DNA of 64,000 nt from Streptococcus sp. 116-D4. Lineage in GTDB: Bacteria > Bacillota > Bacilli > Lactobacillales > Streptococcaceae. The notes under the pieces are model-generated. The model was given only the letters and a program-made list of their open reading frames with translations. It searched no databases and was not told where the DNA came from. Positions 34,336 to 41,955 of the stretch are shown here, one piece after another. Each line of letters opens with the position of its first letter. The first letter of the stretch is position 1. The stretch is taken from positions 614,001 through 678,000 of the forward strand of contig NZ_AP021887.1 of assembly GCF_009731465.1 (NCBI RefSeq), written 5' to 3'. The translations under genes were made by a program, and so were the position numbers.

Positions 34336-35094
34336 ATGACAGAAGCGATTTTACAGGTGTCAGACCTGTCCGTTTACTACAATCAAAAAAAGGCCTTGAA
34401 TAGTGTTTCCCTATCTTTCCAACCTAAGGAAATTACAGCCTTGATCGGTCCATCTGGATCAGGGAAGTCAACCCTTCTCAAGGCTATCAACCGTATGGGA
34501 GACCTCAATCCAGAGGTAACCACAACTGGTTCAGTGGTATACAACGGCCACAACATCTACAGCCCACGTGCTGATACGGTTGAATTGCGGAAGGAAATCG
34601 GTATGGTTTTCCAACAACCAAACCCCTTCCCTATGTCTATCTACGAAAATGTTGTTTACGGGCTTCGTATCAATGGAGTTAAGGATAAGCAGGTTCTGGA
34701 TGAAGCGGTAGAAAAAGCCCTACAACGAGCTTCTATCTGGGATGAGGTCAAGGATCGCCTGCATGATTCAGCTATTGGGCTTTCAGGTGGACAACAACAA
34801 CGTGTTTGTGTTGCCCGTGTCTTGGCAACCAGTCCTAAAATCATCCTCTTGGATGAACCGACTTCAGCCTTGGACCCTATCTCGGCTGGGAAGATTGAGG
34901 AAACCTTGTATGCTCTAAAAGATAAATACACCATGCTCTTGGTTACGCGTTCCATGCAACAAGCCTCTCGTATCTCTGACAAGACAGGATTTTTCCTAGA
35001 TGGAGATTTAATCGAGTTTAACAATACCAAGAAGATGTTCCTCAGCCCACAACACAAGGAAACAGAAGATTATATTTCAGGAAAATTTGGATAA
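34336..35094 (+). CDS. pstB: Phosphate ABC transporter ATPase PstB (copy 2)
   Basis: A 252-aa paralogue of the preceding ATPase with Walker [10 protein letters not shown], signature [14 protein letters not shown] and Walker [14 protein letters not shown]. The switch (H-loop) histidine is replaced by Arg205 (VTRSMQQ), whereas copy 1 keeps VTHSMQQ. The pair therefore probably forms an asymmetric ATPase with one regular and one altered site. I recall the same Arg in pneumococcal copies, so it is likely conserved rather than a mutation. Confidence 0.92.
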   Translation: MTEAILQVSDLSVYYNQKKALNSVSLSFQPKEITALIGPSGSGKSTLLKAINRMGDLNPEVTTTGSVVYNGHNIYSPRADTVELRKEIGMVFQQPNPFPMSIYENVVYGLRINGVKDKQVLDEAVEKALQRASIWDEVKDRLHDSAIGLSGGQQQRVCVARVLATSPKIILLDEPTSALDPISAGKIEETLYALKDKYTMLLVTRSMQQASRISDKTGFFLDGDLIEFNNTKKMFLSPQHKETEDYISGKFG

Positions 35095-35105
35095 GGAGAT
35101 AAATG

Positions 35106-35759
35106 ATGTTACGTTCTCAATTTGAGGAAGATTTAGAGAAATTGCACAACCAGTTCTATGCTATGGGACAAGAAGTGCTATCCCAAATCAATCGTACAGT
35201 GCGTGCCTTTATTACGCATGACCGTGATTTGGCCAAGGAAGTCATCGAAGACGATGCAGAGGTAAACGAATACGAAGTGAAATTGGAGAAGAAATCATTT
35301 GAAATGATTGCCCTTCAACAACCTGTTTCTCAAGATTTGCGTACTGTTCTAACAGTCTTAAAAGCCGTATCTGACTTGGAACGTATGGGTGACCATGCTG
35401 TTTCCATTGCAAAAGCAGCCATTCGTATGAAGGGGGAGCAACGTATCCCTGCTGTTGAAGAAGAAATCAAAAAGATGGGTCGCGATGTCAAGAACTTCGT
35501 TGAAGCTGCTCTTGAACTCTATCTGAATGGTTCGGTGGATCAGGCCTATGAAGTAGCAGCAAAGGATGAAAAAATCAACCATTACTTTGATACCATTCGT
35601 GACTTGGCTACAGAAGAAATCAAGAAAAATCCTGATGCCATTGTTACAGGTCGTGATTACTTCCAAGTCATTTCTTTCTTGGAGCGTATCGGAGACTACG
35701 CAAAAAATATCTGTGAATGGGTTGTTTACTTTGAAACAGGTAAGATTGTCGAACTATAA
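35106..35759 (+). CDS. phoU: Phosphate transport regulator PhoU
   Basis: A 217-aa all-helical cytoplasmic regulator of Pst transport and of the phosphate two-component system. The two PhoU repeats carry the metal-binding motifs DLERMGDHAVSIAK (about 95) and FLERIGDYAKNICEW (about 193). ATG 35106 has better spacing to GGAG (35095-35098) than ATG 35103. Last gene of the pst operon, followed by a strong terminator. Confidence 0.93.
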   Translation: MLRSQFEEDLEKLHNQFYAMGQEVLSQINRTVRAFITHDRDLAKEVIEDDAEVNEYEVKLEKKSFEMIALQQPVSQDLRTVLTVLKAVSDLERMGDHAVSIAKAAIRMKGEQRIPAVEEEIKKMGRDVKNFVEAALELYLNGSVDQAYEVAAKDEKINHYFDTIRDLATEEIKKNPDAIVTGRDYFQVISFLERIGDYAKNICEWVVYFETGKIVEL

Positions 35760-35778
35760 AACAGATTCATTCTGTATA

Positions 35779-35815
35779 AAAAGGAGCTTGGAATTAATAT
35801 ATAGCTCCTTTTCTT
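35779..35815 (+). terminator. pst-phoU operon terminator
   Basis: Perfect stem AAAAGGAGCT (35779-35788) / AGCTCCTTTT (35803-35812) with a 14-nt loop, then TCTT. Confidence 0.85.
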
Positions 35816-35856
35816 GAATGAAAAAAATATTTTTAAGATAAAAATTCAAAAATTAC

Positions 35857-35885
35857 TTGACAAGTAACTTGGATAGCGTTATAAT
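35857..35885 (+). promoter_or_regulatory. Consensus promoter of the amino-acid-binding lipoprotein gene
   Basis: TTGACA (35857-35862), 17-nt spacer, TATAAT (35880-35885), 31 nt before the ATG. The full consensus predicts strong expression. Confidence 0.9.
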
Positions 35886-35916
35886 TATACAAAATTAACA
35901 GAGAGGTTGTTTATTT

Positions 35917-36732
35917 ATGAAATCGAAAAAATGGATATTTGTTTTATGTAGTTTTCTTGCAAGTTTCTTCTTAGTGGCTTGCCAGTCGGGTTCTAATGGT
36001 TCTCAGTCAGCTGTTGAGGCCATTAAGCAAAAGGGGAAATTAGTTGTGGCGACTAGTCCTGATTATGCACCTTTTGAATTCCAAGCCTTGGTTGACGGGA
36101 AAAATCAGATAGTTGGTGCGGACATTGATATGGCCCAAGCTATTGCTGATGAACTCGGGGTGAAGTTGGAAATTTCAAGCATGAGTTTTGACAATGTCTT
36201 GACCAGTCTTCAAACTGGTAAGGCTGACCTAGCGGTTGCAGGAATTAGTGCTACTGACGAGAGAAAAGAAGTTTTTGATTTTTCAATCCCTTACTATGAA
36301 AACAAGATTAGTTTCTTGGTTCGTAAGTCTGATGTAGAAAAATACAAGGATTTAACTAGCCTTGAAAGTGCTAATATTGCAGCCCAAAAAGGGACTGTTC
36401 CTGAATCAATGGTCAAGGAACAATTGCCAAAAGCTCAGCTGACTTCCCTAACCAATATGGGGGAAGCAGTCAATGAATTGCAGGCTGGAAAAGTAGATGC
36501 TGTTCACATGGATGAGCCTGTTGCCCTTAGCTATGCTGCTAAAAACGCCGACCTAGCTGTGGCAACCGTCAGCTTGAAGATGAAGGACGGCGAAGCCAAC
36601 GCAGTTGCCCTTAGAAAAAATAGTGCTGATTTGAAAGAAGTGGTGGACAAGGTCATCCAAAAACTCAAGGATGACGGTACCTACCAAAGCTATCTTGAAA
36701 AAGCAGCAAGCTTAACTGAAGTTGAACAATGA
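35917..36732 (+). CDS. Amino acid ABC transporter substrate-binding lipoprotein
   Basis: A 271-aa extracellular solute-binding protein family 3 member. The signal peptide ends in lipobox LVAC (Cys22). Ligand-site motifs are TSPDYAPFEF, GADIDMAQAIADEL and AGISATDERKEVFDFS. The specificity is a polar amino acid, not resolvable further here. No permease or ATPase gene is adjacent, so it must work with a transporter encoded elsewhere. Single gene with its own promoter and terminator. Confidence 0.9.
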   Translation: MKSKKWIFVLCSFLASFFLVACQSGSNGSQSAVEAIKQKGKLVVATSPDYAPFEFQALVDGKNQIVGADIDMAQAIADELGVKLEISSMSFDNVLTSLQTGKADLAVAGISATDERKEVFDFSIPYYENKISFLVRKSDVEKYKDLTSLESANIAAQKGTVPESMVKEQLPKAQLTSLTNMGEAVNELQAGKVDAVHMDEPVALSYAAKNADLAVATVSLKMKDGEANAVALRKNSADLKEVVDKVIQKLKDDGTYQSYLEKAASLTEVEQ

Positions 36733-36735
36733 GAA

Positions 36736-36771
36736 AAAAGCAGAGTTGGAAGTCAATCCAATTCTGCTTTT
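36736..36771. terminator. Bidirectional terminator
   Basis: AAAAGCAGAGTTGGA pairs with TCCAATTCTGCTTTT (one wobble) around a 6-nt loop. It serves the convergent lipoprotein and MocR genes; the MocR stop codon (36753-36755) lies inside the loop. Confidence 0.88.
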
Positions 36772-38024
36772 AAATACTTTAAAACCTTTTCCAGATTTTC
36801 TAGGGACACCTTGGCAAATTGATAAGGGCAGGCATCCAAGTAAGCCTTCTCAAAGAAGTCCAAGCCCAGTTGGCTGTGTTTTAGGCTGGCTATTTTAGGG
36901 TACTGTCTGAGATCAAGTAATAAACCATCGTGTAGGGGATAATGAGGAAGGGGACAAGGAGTGTTAGCTAGTCTTTCCTCGATTTGTTTTTGGTAGTCTT
37001 CCTGATTGGACAAGCGAGCCAAACGGTTTTTCTCAAACAATTGACTGTCAATATAGAGTGACAGGGCCTTTTGCATGATGAGATTGCTGTCGTAATCTAG
37101 GATATTTTTGTAGGCTACAAAGGCTTCTTTGATAGCATTTGGCAGAATGAGTGCCGTAATCCGCAGGGCTGGAAAAAGGCTGGTTGAGAAGGACTTGATA
37201 TAAATGACTCGCTCCTCTGTATCTAGATAGTGGAAGGTCTGACCCTTCTTGGAGTCCAAATCCCCCAAATAGTCGTCCTCCACGATATAGGCACCATACT
37301 TGGCAGCTAAGTCAAGAATAGCCCGTTTGTCCTGCTCTGAATAGGAATGCCCCAGAGGATAGTGAAAACGAGGAATGGTATAGAAAAACTTAATTTTTCC
37401 TGTCTTAAAATGGCCTTCCAGTTCTTCCAAGTCAATCCCCTCAATGCCTCGTTCGATCATTTGATAGTCCAGACCTTGGGCAATCAAGAGGCGATTCATC
37501 CGATGGTAGGTCGGCTGTTCTACCAAGATTTCCTTTGCTTGGCTAGGAAAGGATATTTGAGAGAGGATAAACAAGGCTTGCTGGGTTCCAGAAGTCAGTA
37601 CCAGTTGGTCAGCCTTGCAGTAGAGAGCTTGGTCAAAGAGGAGTTTATGAATGGATTGTCTTAGGTCCTCTAAACCTTCTTGGTTGTCATAGTAGTTGAA
37701 GAGGTAGTTCTCCCGGCCAATCAAGGTTTCATTGACACAGAGTCGGAAATCGTCATAGGCGCTGGCATGTTCGTCGGTAACCTCGATTTCTAGGTCCTGG
37801 TGTTGTCCTTGTTCTAGGACATAGTAGCCACTCTGGGGTTTGGCATAGAGGTATTGTTCGTGCCGTAATTCCAGCAGGGCGCGTTGAATAGTGTCCTTGC
37901 TACAGTGAAAGTCAAGGCTCAGTTGACGGATAGAGGGCAGGCGACTTCCCGTCGGAAATCGTCCAGACTCGATACCATTTTTCAGATAGGAAACAACCTC
38001 TTGGTACTTGCTTTGTTTCTTCAT
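36753..38024 (-). CDS. MocR/PdxR-like GntR regulator with aminotransferase domain
   Basis: A 423-aa protein with an N-terminal GntR winged helix (residues 5-70, LPSIRQLSLDFHCSKDTIQRAL) joined to a fold-type I aminotransferase domain (about 95-420). Aminotransferase marks are SGTQQALFIL, PTYHRMNRLL, IPRFHYPLG and VEDDYLGD. The usual PLP-binding lysine (FSK) is replaced: the block reads YIKSFSTSLFPALRI with Thr281, and the only nearby lysine is Lys277. It may bind PLP differently or another effector. It is divergently oriented to alsD, now separated from it by an inserted module; the promoter and first codons are duplicated at 39225-39407. Confidence 0.88.
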   Translation of the reverse strand: MKKQSKYQEVVSYLKNGIESGRFPTGSRLPSIRQLSLDFHCSKDTIQRALLELRHEQYLYAKPQSGYYVLEQGQHQDLEIEVTDEHASAYDDFRLCVNETLIGRENYLFNYYDNQEGLEDLRQSIHKLLFDQALYCKADQLVLTSGTQQALFILSQISFPSQAKEILVEQPTYHRMNRLLIAQGLDYQMIERGIEGIDLEELEGHFKTGKIKFFYTIPRFHYPLGHSYSEQDKRAILDLAAKYGAYIVEDDYLGDLDSKKGQTFHYLDTEERVIYIKSFSTSLFPALRITALILPNAIKEAFVAYKNILDYDSNLIMQKALSLYIDSQLFEKNRLARLSNQEDYQKQIEERLANTPCPLPHYPLHDGLLLDLRQYPKIASLKHSQLGLDFFEKAYLDACPYQFAKVSLENLEKVLKYLKAELD

Positions 38025-38125
38025 TCCAGACCTCCCTTGATTTTGTTACATTGTACCCTTTTTTTTCTTTCTTGGCAATGTCTAGGGTGTTTCTCTCGTT
38101 CACATCTAGGGGCAAATGTGGTATA
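37943..38125 (+). repeat. 183-bp direct repeat, copy 1
   Basis: About 96% identical, without gaps, to 39225-39407. It contains the first 26-27 codons of the MocR gene, its promoter and the divergent promoter that drives alsD in copy 2. The two copies bracket the inserted secreted-protein module; the repeat period is 1282 bp. Confidence 0.92.
38050..38078 (-). promoter_or_regulatory. Promoter of the MocR regulator gene
   Basis: Minus-strand TTGCCA (38078-38073), 17-nt spacer, TACAAT (38055-38050). GGGAGGT precedes the ATG at 38024. Confidence 0.7.
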
Positions 38126-38127
38126 TT
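38119..38127 (+). promoter_or_regulatory. Copy-1 version of the alsD promoter, now facing the insert
   Basis: TGG-TATATT, an extended -10 that corresponds to TGG-TATACT at 39401-39409 upstream of alsD. It could read into the inserted module. Confidence 0.5.
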
Positions 38128-38301
38128 CCCATCTTTAATACTTTTTTGAAATCAAAGAGCAATCAAATGCAGATGTGACAGTTTTTCGTACCCTTTTTTC
38201 TCTTTAAAATAAAATGTGTATTTTTATCTGGGGTTGATTTGTTTTAAAAAGTTTTCATGCTAATTTTCCCTTATTACTTGCACATATTTTTAGCAAAATA
38301 C

Positions 38302-38330
38302 TTGAAACCGTTTTCTTGTTGTGATATAAT
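38302..38330 (+). promoter_or_regulatory. Promoter of the inserted secreted-protein module
   Basis: TTGAAA (38302-38307), 17-nt spacer, TATAAT (38325-38330) preceded by TGA. Strong match, about 110 nt before the start codon. Confidence 0.78.
38303..38316 (+). promoter_or_regulatory. cre-like site over the module -35 box
   Basis: TGAAACCGTTTTCT fits TGNAANCGNTNNCW and overlaps the -35 hexamer, so catabolite repression of the module is plausible. Confidence 0.5.
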
Positions 38331-38350
38331 AGAATTGAAAAATAAAAGTA

Positions 38351-38358
38351 TACGAATA
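38351..38358 (+). promoter_or_regulatory. Possible ComX (SigX) combox
   Basis: TACGAATA is an exact match to the 8-base combox/cinbox that serves as the -10 element of late competence genes in streptococci. It lies 83 nt before the ATG of the secreted protein. No clear upstream T-rich element was seen, and an 8-mer can occur by chance in AT-rich DNA. Confidence 0.45.
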
Positions 38359-38441
38359 ACTTGTTAGAAAGGAGTTTTAAATCAGAAAATCAAGTTATTT
38401 TATCAGTAATATATATTTGTGACTTGAATGGAGTGTTTTTT

Positions 38442-38963
38442 ATGAAATTTAAAAAAATTGTAACTTCAGCTCTTGTTGTATTATCACTATTTTCTATTAT
38501 GTCTCCTTCTATAGCTTCTGTTAGAGTATTTGCTGATGATGTAACTACCACGGAAGTTTCTGAAATTAGTACTCAAGAACAAAAACAAATCGATGATGTA
38601 GCCAATGTTCTTGAACAAATGTTTAGAAATGGAGTTAATGAAAAAAATTTTACTGAATATGTTTATAAAAACTTTTCTCAAAAAGATATTGCTTTTGCGG
38701 AAAATGAATTAGAAACTAATATTAATAATCCCTATGACAGAGTCCCTTGGGATGAGATGGGAGGATGTATAGCAGGAAAAATACGAGATGAATTTTTTGC
38801 TATGATCAATGTTTCGCTAATTGTTAAGTATGCGCAGAAGAAGGCTTGGTCAGAATTAGCTAAAGTGGTACTAAGATTTGTTAAAGCTAATGGACTTAAA
38901 ACAAATATTTATATCATTGCTGGTCAATTGGCTATTTGGGCAGTTCAGTGCGGTATGGAATAA
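38442..38963 (+). CDS. Secreted two-cysteine protein, bacteriocin-like
   Basis: A 173-aa exported protein. A classic signal peptide ends at VFA-DD (about residue 31), then comes an acidic helical part (32-100). The C-terminal region (101-173) carries two cysteines (Cys109 in GGCI, Cys170 in VQCGME) around hydrophobic amphipathic stretches (AMINVSLIVKYA and NIYIIAGQLAIWAV). The layout recalls large secreted bacteriocins such as streptococcin A-M57, but I cannot confirm homology. ATG 38442 follows GGAG (38430-38433). A TAATG overlap couples it to a small membrane protein, the position of an immunity gene. It lies between the two 183-bp repeats, so it is probably acquired. Confidence 0.8.
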   Translation: MKFKKIVTSALVVLSLFSIMSPSIASVRVFADDVTTTEVSEISTQEQKQIDDVANVLEQMFRNGVNEKNFTEYVYKNFSQKDIAFAENELETNINNPYDRVPWDEMGGCIAGKIRDEFFAMINVSLIVKYAQKKAWSELAKVVLRFVKANGLKTNIYIIAGQLAIWAVQCGME

Positions 38964-39130
38964 TGCGTGATAAAAAATTTCTTATTAAAGATGCGATTAT
39001 TAGCTTTTTGATTGGATTTGTATATGCGTATTTAGTGTTACAAAAATTTATCCTTTGGAAAATCCTTTTATTTGCATTTATTTTTGCAATTATTAATACA
39101 ATATTTATGTTTACTAGGAACAAAAAATAA
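38963..39130 (+). CDS. 55-aa two-span membrane protein, possible immunity protein
   Basis: MRDKKFLIKDAIISFLIGFV begins a short protein with two membrane spans (about 11-28 and 30-50) and basic ends (MRDKK, TRNKK). Its ATG overlaps the TAA of the secreted-protein gene, so the two are translated together. Size, topology and coupling fit a bacteriocin immunity protein; this is inference from layout. AT-rich, like its partner. Confidence 0.75.
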   Translation: MRDKKFLIKDAIISFLIGFVYAYLVLQKFILWKILLFAFIFAIINTIFMFTRNKK

Positions 39131-39156
39131 ATAATGATTTAGTTAAATAAAAAGTG

Positions 39157-39185
39157 ACCCCTAGGGAAGTGTGTTCCTTAGGGGT
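39157..39185 (+). terminator. Hairpin ending the inserted module
   Basis: ACCCCTAGGGAA pairs with TTCCTTAGGGGT (one wobble) around GTGTG. The following T content is modest, so termination may be partial. Confidence 0.6.
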
Positions 39186-39213
39186 TGTTGTGCTAGTTCA
39201 AGTTTTGTTTCTG

Positions 39214-39306
39214 TCAAAATCTCAGACTACCCGTCGGAAAGCGTCCAGACTCGATACCATTTTTCAGATAGGAAACAACCTCTTGGTACTTGCTTTGTTT
39301 CTTCAT
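39214..39306 (-). pseudogene. Truncated duplicate of the MocR regulator 5' end
   Basis: Copy 2 of the direct repeat keeps the regulator ATG (39306) and codons for MKKQSKYQEVVSYLKNGIES and on to about residue 27. The frame then leaves the homology and stops at 39214-39216 after 30 codons. Promoter and ribosome site are retained, so a short peptide covering part of the DNA-binding domain could still be made. Confidence 0.8.
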
Positions 39307-39407
39307 TCCAGACCTCCCTTGATTTTGTTACATTGTACCTTTTTTTTTCCTTCTTGGCAATGTCTAGAATGTTTCTCTCGTTCACATCTAGGGGCAAATG
39401 TGGTATA
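39225..39407 (+). repeat. 183-bp direct repeat, copy 2
   Basis: Second copy of 37943-38125 with about seven base differences, directly upstream of alsD. Homology begins at GACT-CCCGTCGGAAA and ends at TGTGGTATA in both copies. Confidence 0.92.
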
Positions 39408-39409
39408 CT
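39401..39409 (+). promoter_or_regulatory. alsD promoter (extended -10)
   Basis: TGG-TATACT at the downstream edge of repeat copy 2, about 50 nt before the GTG start of alsD. Confidence 0.55.
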
Positions 39410-39458
39410 TAGGAGTAAGATTTATAAAATAACAGACAAGAAAGAGAAAAGATAAAAA

Positions 39459-40178
39459 GTGCAAGAACCAGTGAAATTATTTCAATACAATACCCTTGGA
39501 GCCTTGATGGCTGGTCTTTATGGTGGTACCATGACAGTAGGAGAATTGCTAGAGCATGGTGACCTTGGTTTGGGAACCTTGGATTCCATTGATGGAGAAT
39601 TGATTGTCTTGGATGGCAAGGCTTATCAGGCCAAAGGGTCAGGAGATCAGCCAGAGATTGTAGAAGTATCACCAGATGCCCTTATTCCTTATGCAGCAGT
39701 AGTACCGCATCAGGCAGAGGTTATTTTCCGCCAGCGCTTTGAGATGACAGATAAGGAATTGGAAGAACGAATCGAGTCTTATTATGATGGGGAAAATCTT
39801 TTCCGTTCTATTAAGATTCGTGGGGAATTTTTACATATGCATGTGCGCATGATTCCTAAGTCAACACCAGATACCAAGTTTGCTGAGGTCGCAACTCATC
39901 AGCCTGAATATAGTCGAGACAATGTGGCGGGGACCATCGTTGGTTTCTGGACGCCAGAGATTTTCCAAGGGGTTAGTGTGGCAGGTTACCATCTCCACTT
40001 TATCTCAGATGATTTGACCTTTGGTGGTCATGTCATGGACTTTGTCATCAAGGAAGGGATTGTCGAGGTGGGAGCGGTTGACCAGTTGGACCAACGTTTC
40101 CCAGTCCAAGATCGTCAATACTTGTTTGCTAAGTTCAATGTTGACGAGATGAAAAAAGATATTGAAAAGGCAGAATAG
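39459..40178 (+). CDS. alsD: Alpha-acetolactate decarboxylase
   Basis: Cytoplasmic enzyme (239 aa) converting acetolactate to acetoin, a pH-neutral overflow route and a control on branched-chain amino acid synthesis. Zinc ligands are the three histidines in GYHLHFISDDLTFGGHV (about 177-193). GALMAGLYGG and RFEMTDKELEERI are further family blocks. The start is GTG 39459 with a weak purine-rich ribosome site. Followed after 9 nt by the YhfC gene. Confidence 0.93.
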   Translation: MQEPVKLFQYNTLGALMAGLYGGTMTVGELLEHGDLGLGTLDSIDGELIVLDGKAYQAKGSGDQPEIVEVSPDALIPYAAVVPHQAEVIFRQRFEMTDKELEERIESYYDGENLFRSIKIRGEFLHMHVRMIPKSTPDTKFAEVATHQPEYSRDNVAGTIVGFWTPEIFQGVSVAGYHLHFISDDLTFGGHVMDFVIKEGIVEVGAVDQLDQRFPVQDRQYLFAKFNVDEMKKDIEKAE

Positions 40179-40187
40179 GAGAAGAAA

Positions 40188-40940
40188 ATGACTATTCATA
40201 TTATCATTACCATGGTGCTGTTACTGGCTTTCTTGCTAGGAAGTATTTGGTATGCCAAAAAGAAATACCAGATCAATCTGGCTGTCTTGGGCTTGGGGGC
40301 GATTGCCTTCTTTGTCTCTTCTCAGATTTTGGAAAAACTGGTGCATTTATTGGTTTTGCATCCTCAAAAAGACGGTAGTATTGCCCTCTTGCAAGACCAC
40401 CCACTTCTCTATATTATCTATGGTTTAGCCATGGCAGCCTTTTTTGAGGAAACTGCTCGTCTTGTTTTCTTCAAATGGTTGGAGAAAAAGAGAAGTTTGG
40501 AAAGGGCAGATGCCTTGGCTTATGGGTTAGGGCATGGTGGCTTGGAGTTGATTTTCCTAGGTCTTACTAGTTTGATCAATCTTTACATCGTGCTTTCAGC
40601 AGTTCAAACTCAGAATCCACAGGTCATGCAATTGCTGTCTGAAAATATGTTGAAAACTATTCAGTCGCTATCAGTCTGGCAGATTTATTTGCTTGGTTTT
40701 GAGCGAATCCTGGCCCTAGGTTTCCAAGTACTCTTGACTGTTTGGGTTTACCAAGCTGTTCGCCAGAAGAAATGGATTTACCTCCTAGCAGCCTATGGCC
40801 TACATGCCTTCTTTGACCTGGCTCCATCTCTTGCCCAAGTTGGCTGGTTGACAAATCCAGTCTTGGTTGAAATGCTCTTAGCACTTGAGCTCGTTCTGGT
40901 TGCCTATGGAACAAAGGCTATCTTTTGCAAAAAATCATAA
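40188..40940 (+). CDS. YhfC-family putative intramembrane metalloprotease
   Basis: A 250-aa membrane protein with about seven spans. It carries an FFEETARL glutamate pair, GLGHGGLE and HAFFDL, the arrangement seen in the YhfC family (PF10086), distant relatives of CPBP/CAAX proteases. Substrate unknown. It lies 9 nt behind alsD with AGGAGAAG before the ATG, so it is probably co-transcribed with alsD. Confidence 0.82.
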   Translation: MTIHIIITMVLLLAFLLGSIWYAKKKYQINLAVLGLGAIAFFVSSQILEKLVHLLVLHPQKDGSIALLQDHPLLYIIYGLAMAAFFEETARLVFFKWLEKKRSLERADALAYGLGHGGLELIFLGLTSLINLYIVLSAVQTQNPQVMQLLSENMLKTIQSLSVWQIYLLGFERILALGFQVLLTVWVYQAVRQKKWIYLLAAYGLHAFFDLAPSLAQVGWLTNPVLVEMLLALELVLVAYGTKAIFCKKS

Positions 40941-40962
40941 AAAGAGGGAAAACCTCTTTTTT
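40939..40962 (+). terminator. Terminator of the alsD-yhfC unit
   Basis: AAAAGAGG / CCTCTTTT stem with a GAAAA loop and trailing T residues; it overlaps the YhfC stop codon. Confidence 0.85.
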
Positions 40963-41011
40963 GTTTAAAATAAGTCCAAGATTTTTTAGGGTCGTCAAAT
41001 GTCTCTAAAAA

Positions 41012-41020
41012 TGGTATAAT
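41012..41020 (+). promoter_or_regulatory. murB-pot operon promoter (extended -10)
   Basis: TGG-TATAAT (41012-41020), 29 nt before the murB ATG, with no clear -35 box. Confidence 0.65.
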
Positions 41021-41049
41021 GGAATGAATTTTGTAAAAGGAAGAGTGAC

Positions 41050-41955
41050 ATGTCAGTAAGAGAAAAAATGCTTGAAATCTTGGAAGGAATCGATATCCGT
41101 TTCAAAGAACCCTTGCATAGCTATAGTTATACAAAAGTAGGTGGAGAGGCTGATTATTTGGTCTTTCCACGAAACCGTTTTGAGTTGGCTCGCGTTGTTA
41201 AATTTGCAAATCAAGAAAATATCCCTTGGATGGTTCTTGGAAATGCTAGCAACATTATTGTTCGTGATGGTGGGATTCGTGGATTTGTCATCTTGTGTGA
41301 CAAGCTCAATAACGTTTCCGTTGATGGCTATACCATTGAAGCTGAAGCTGGTGCCAACTTGATTGAAACAACTCGCATTGCCCTCCGTCATAGTTTGACT
41401 GGTTTTGAGTTTGCTTGTGGCATTCCAGGGAGTGTCGGTGGTGCTGTCTTTATGAATGCGGGAGCCTATGGTGGCGAGATTGCCCACATCTTACAGTCTT
41501 GTCAGGTCTTGACCAAGGATGGAGAAATCGAGACCATGTCTGCCCAGGACTTGGCTTTCGGGTATCGCCACTCAGCCATTCAAGAGTCTGGTGCAGTTGT
41601 CTTGTCAGCTAAATTTGCCCTTGCTCCAGGAACCCATCAGATCATCAAGCAAGAAATGGACCGTTTGACGCACCTCCGTGAACTCAAGCAACCTTTAGAA
41701 TATCCATCTTGTGGTTCGGTCTTTAAGCGTCCTGTTGGTCATTTTGCAGGTCAATTAATTTCAGAAGCTGGCTTGAAAGGCTATCGTATTGGTGGTGTCG
41801 AAGTCTCAGAAAAACACGCAGGTTTTATGATCAATGTTGCTGACGGAACGGCTAAAGACTACGAGGACTTGATTGAGTCTGTGATTGAAAAAGTCAAGGA
41901 ACACTCTGGCGTTACTCTTGAGAGAGAAGTCCGTATTTTAGGTGAAAGCAAGTAA
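41050..41955 (+). CDS. murB: UDP-N-acetylenolpyruvoylglucosamine reductase MurB
   Basis: FAD/NADPH enzyme of peptidoglycan precursor synthesis (301 aa), making UDP-MurNAc. The FAD-binding region has [13 protein letters not shown] and [19 protein letters not shown]. The catalytic serine sits in [11 protein letters not shown], with Arg in FGYRHS and the late glutamate in LEREVRI. In pneumococcus murB heads the pot operon, and the gene order here agrees. Confidence 0.95.
   Translation: MSVREKMLEILEGIDIRFKEPLHSYSYTKVGGEADYLVFPRNRFELARVVKFANQENIPWMVLGNASNIIVRDGGIRGFVILCDKLNNVSVDGYTIEAEAGANLIETTRIALRHSLTGFEFACGIPGSVGGAVFMNAGAYGGEIAHILQSCQVLTKDGEIETMSAQDLAFGYRHSAIQESGAVVLSAKFALAPGTHQIIKQEMDRLTHLRELKQPLEYPSCGSVFKRPVGHFAGQLISEAGLKGYRIGGVEVSEKHAGFMINVADGTAKDYEDLIESVIEKVKEHSGVTLEREVRILGESK

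Noticed and set aside
38361..38441. Longer start for the secreted protein (TTG 38361)
   Set aside because: Would put a polar stretch ahead of a normal signal peptide and has no well-placed ribosome site; ATG 38442 has GGAG.
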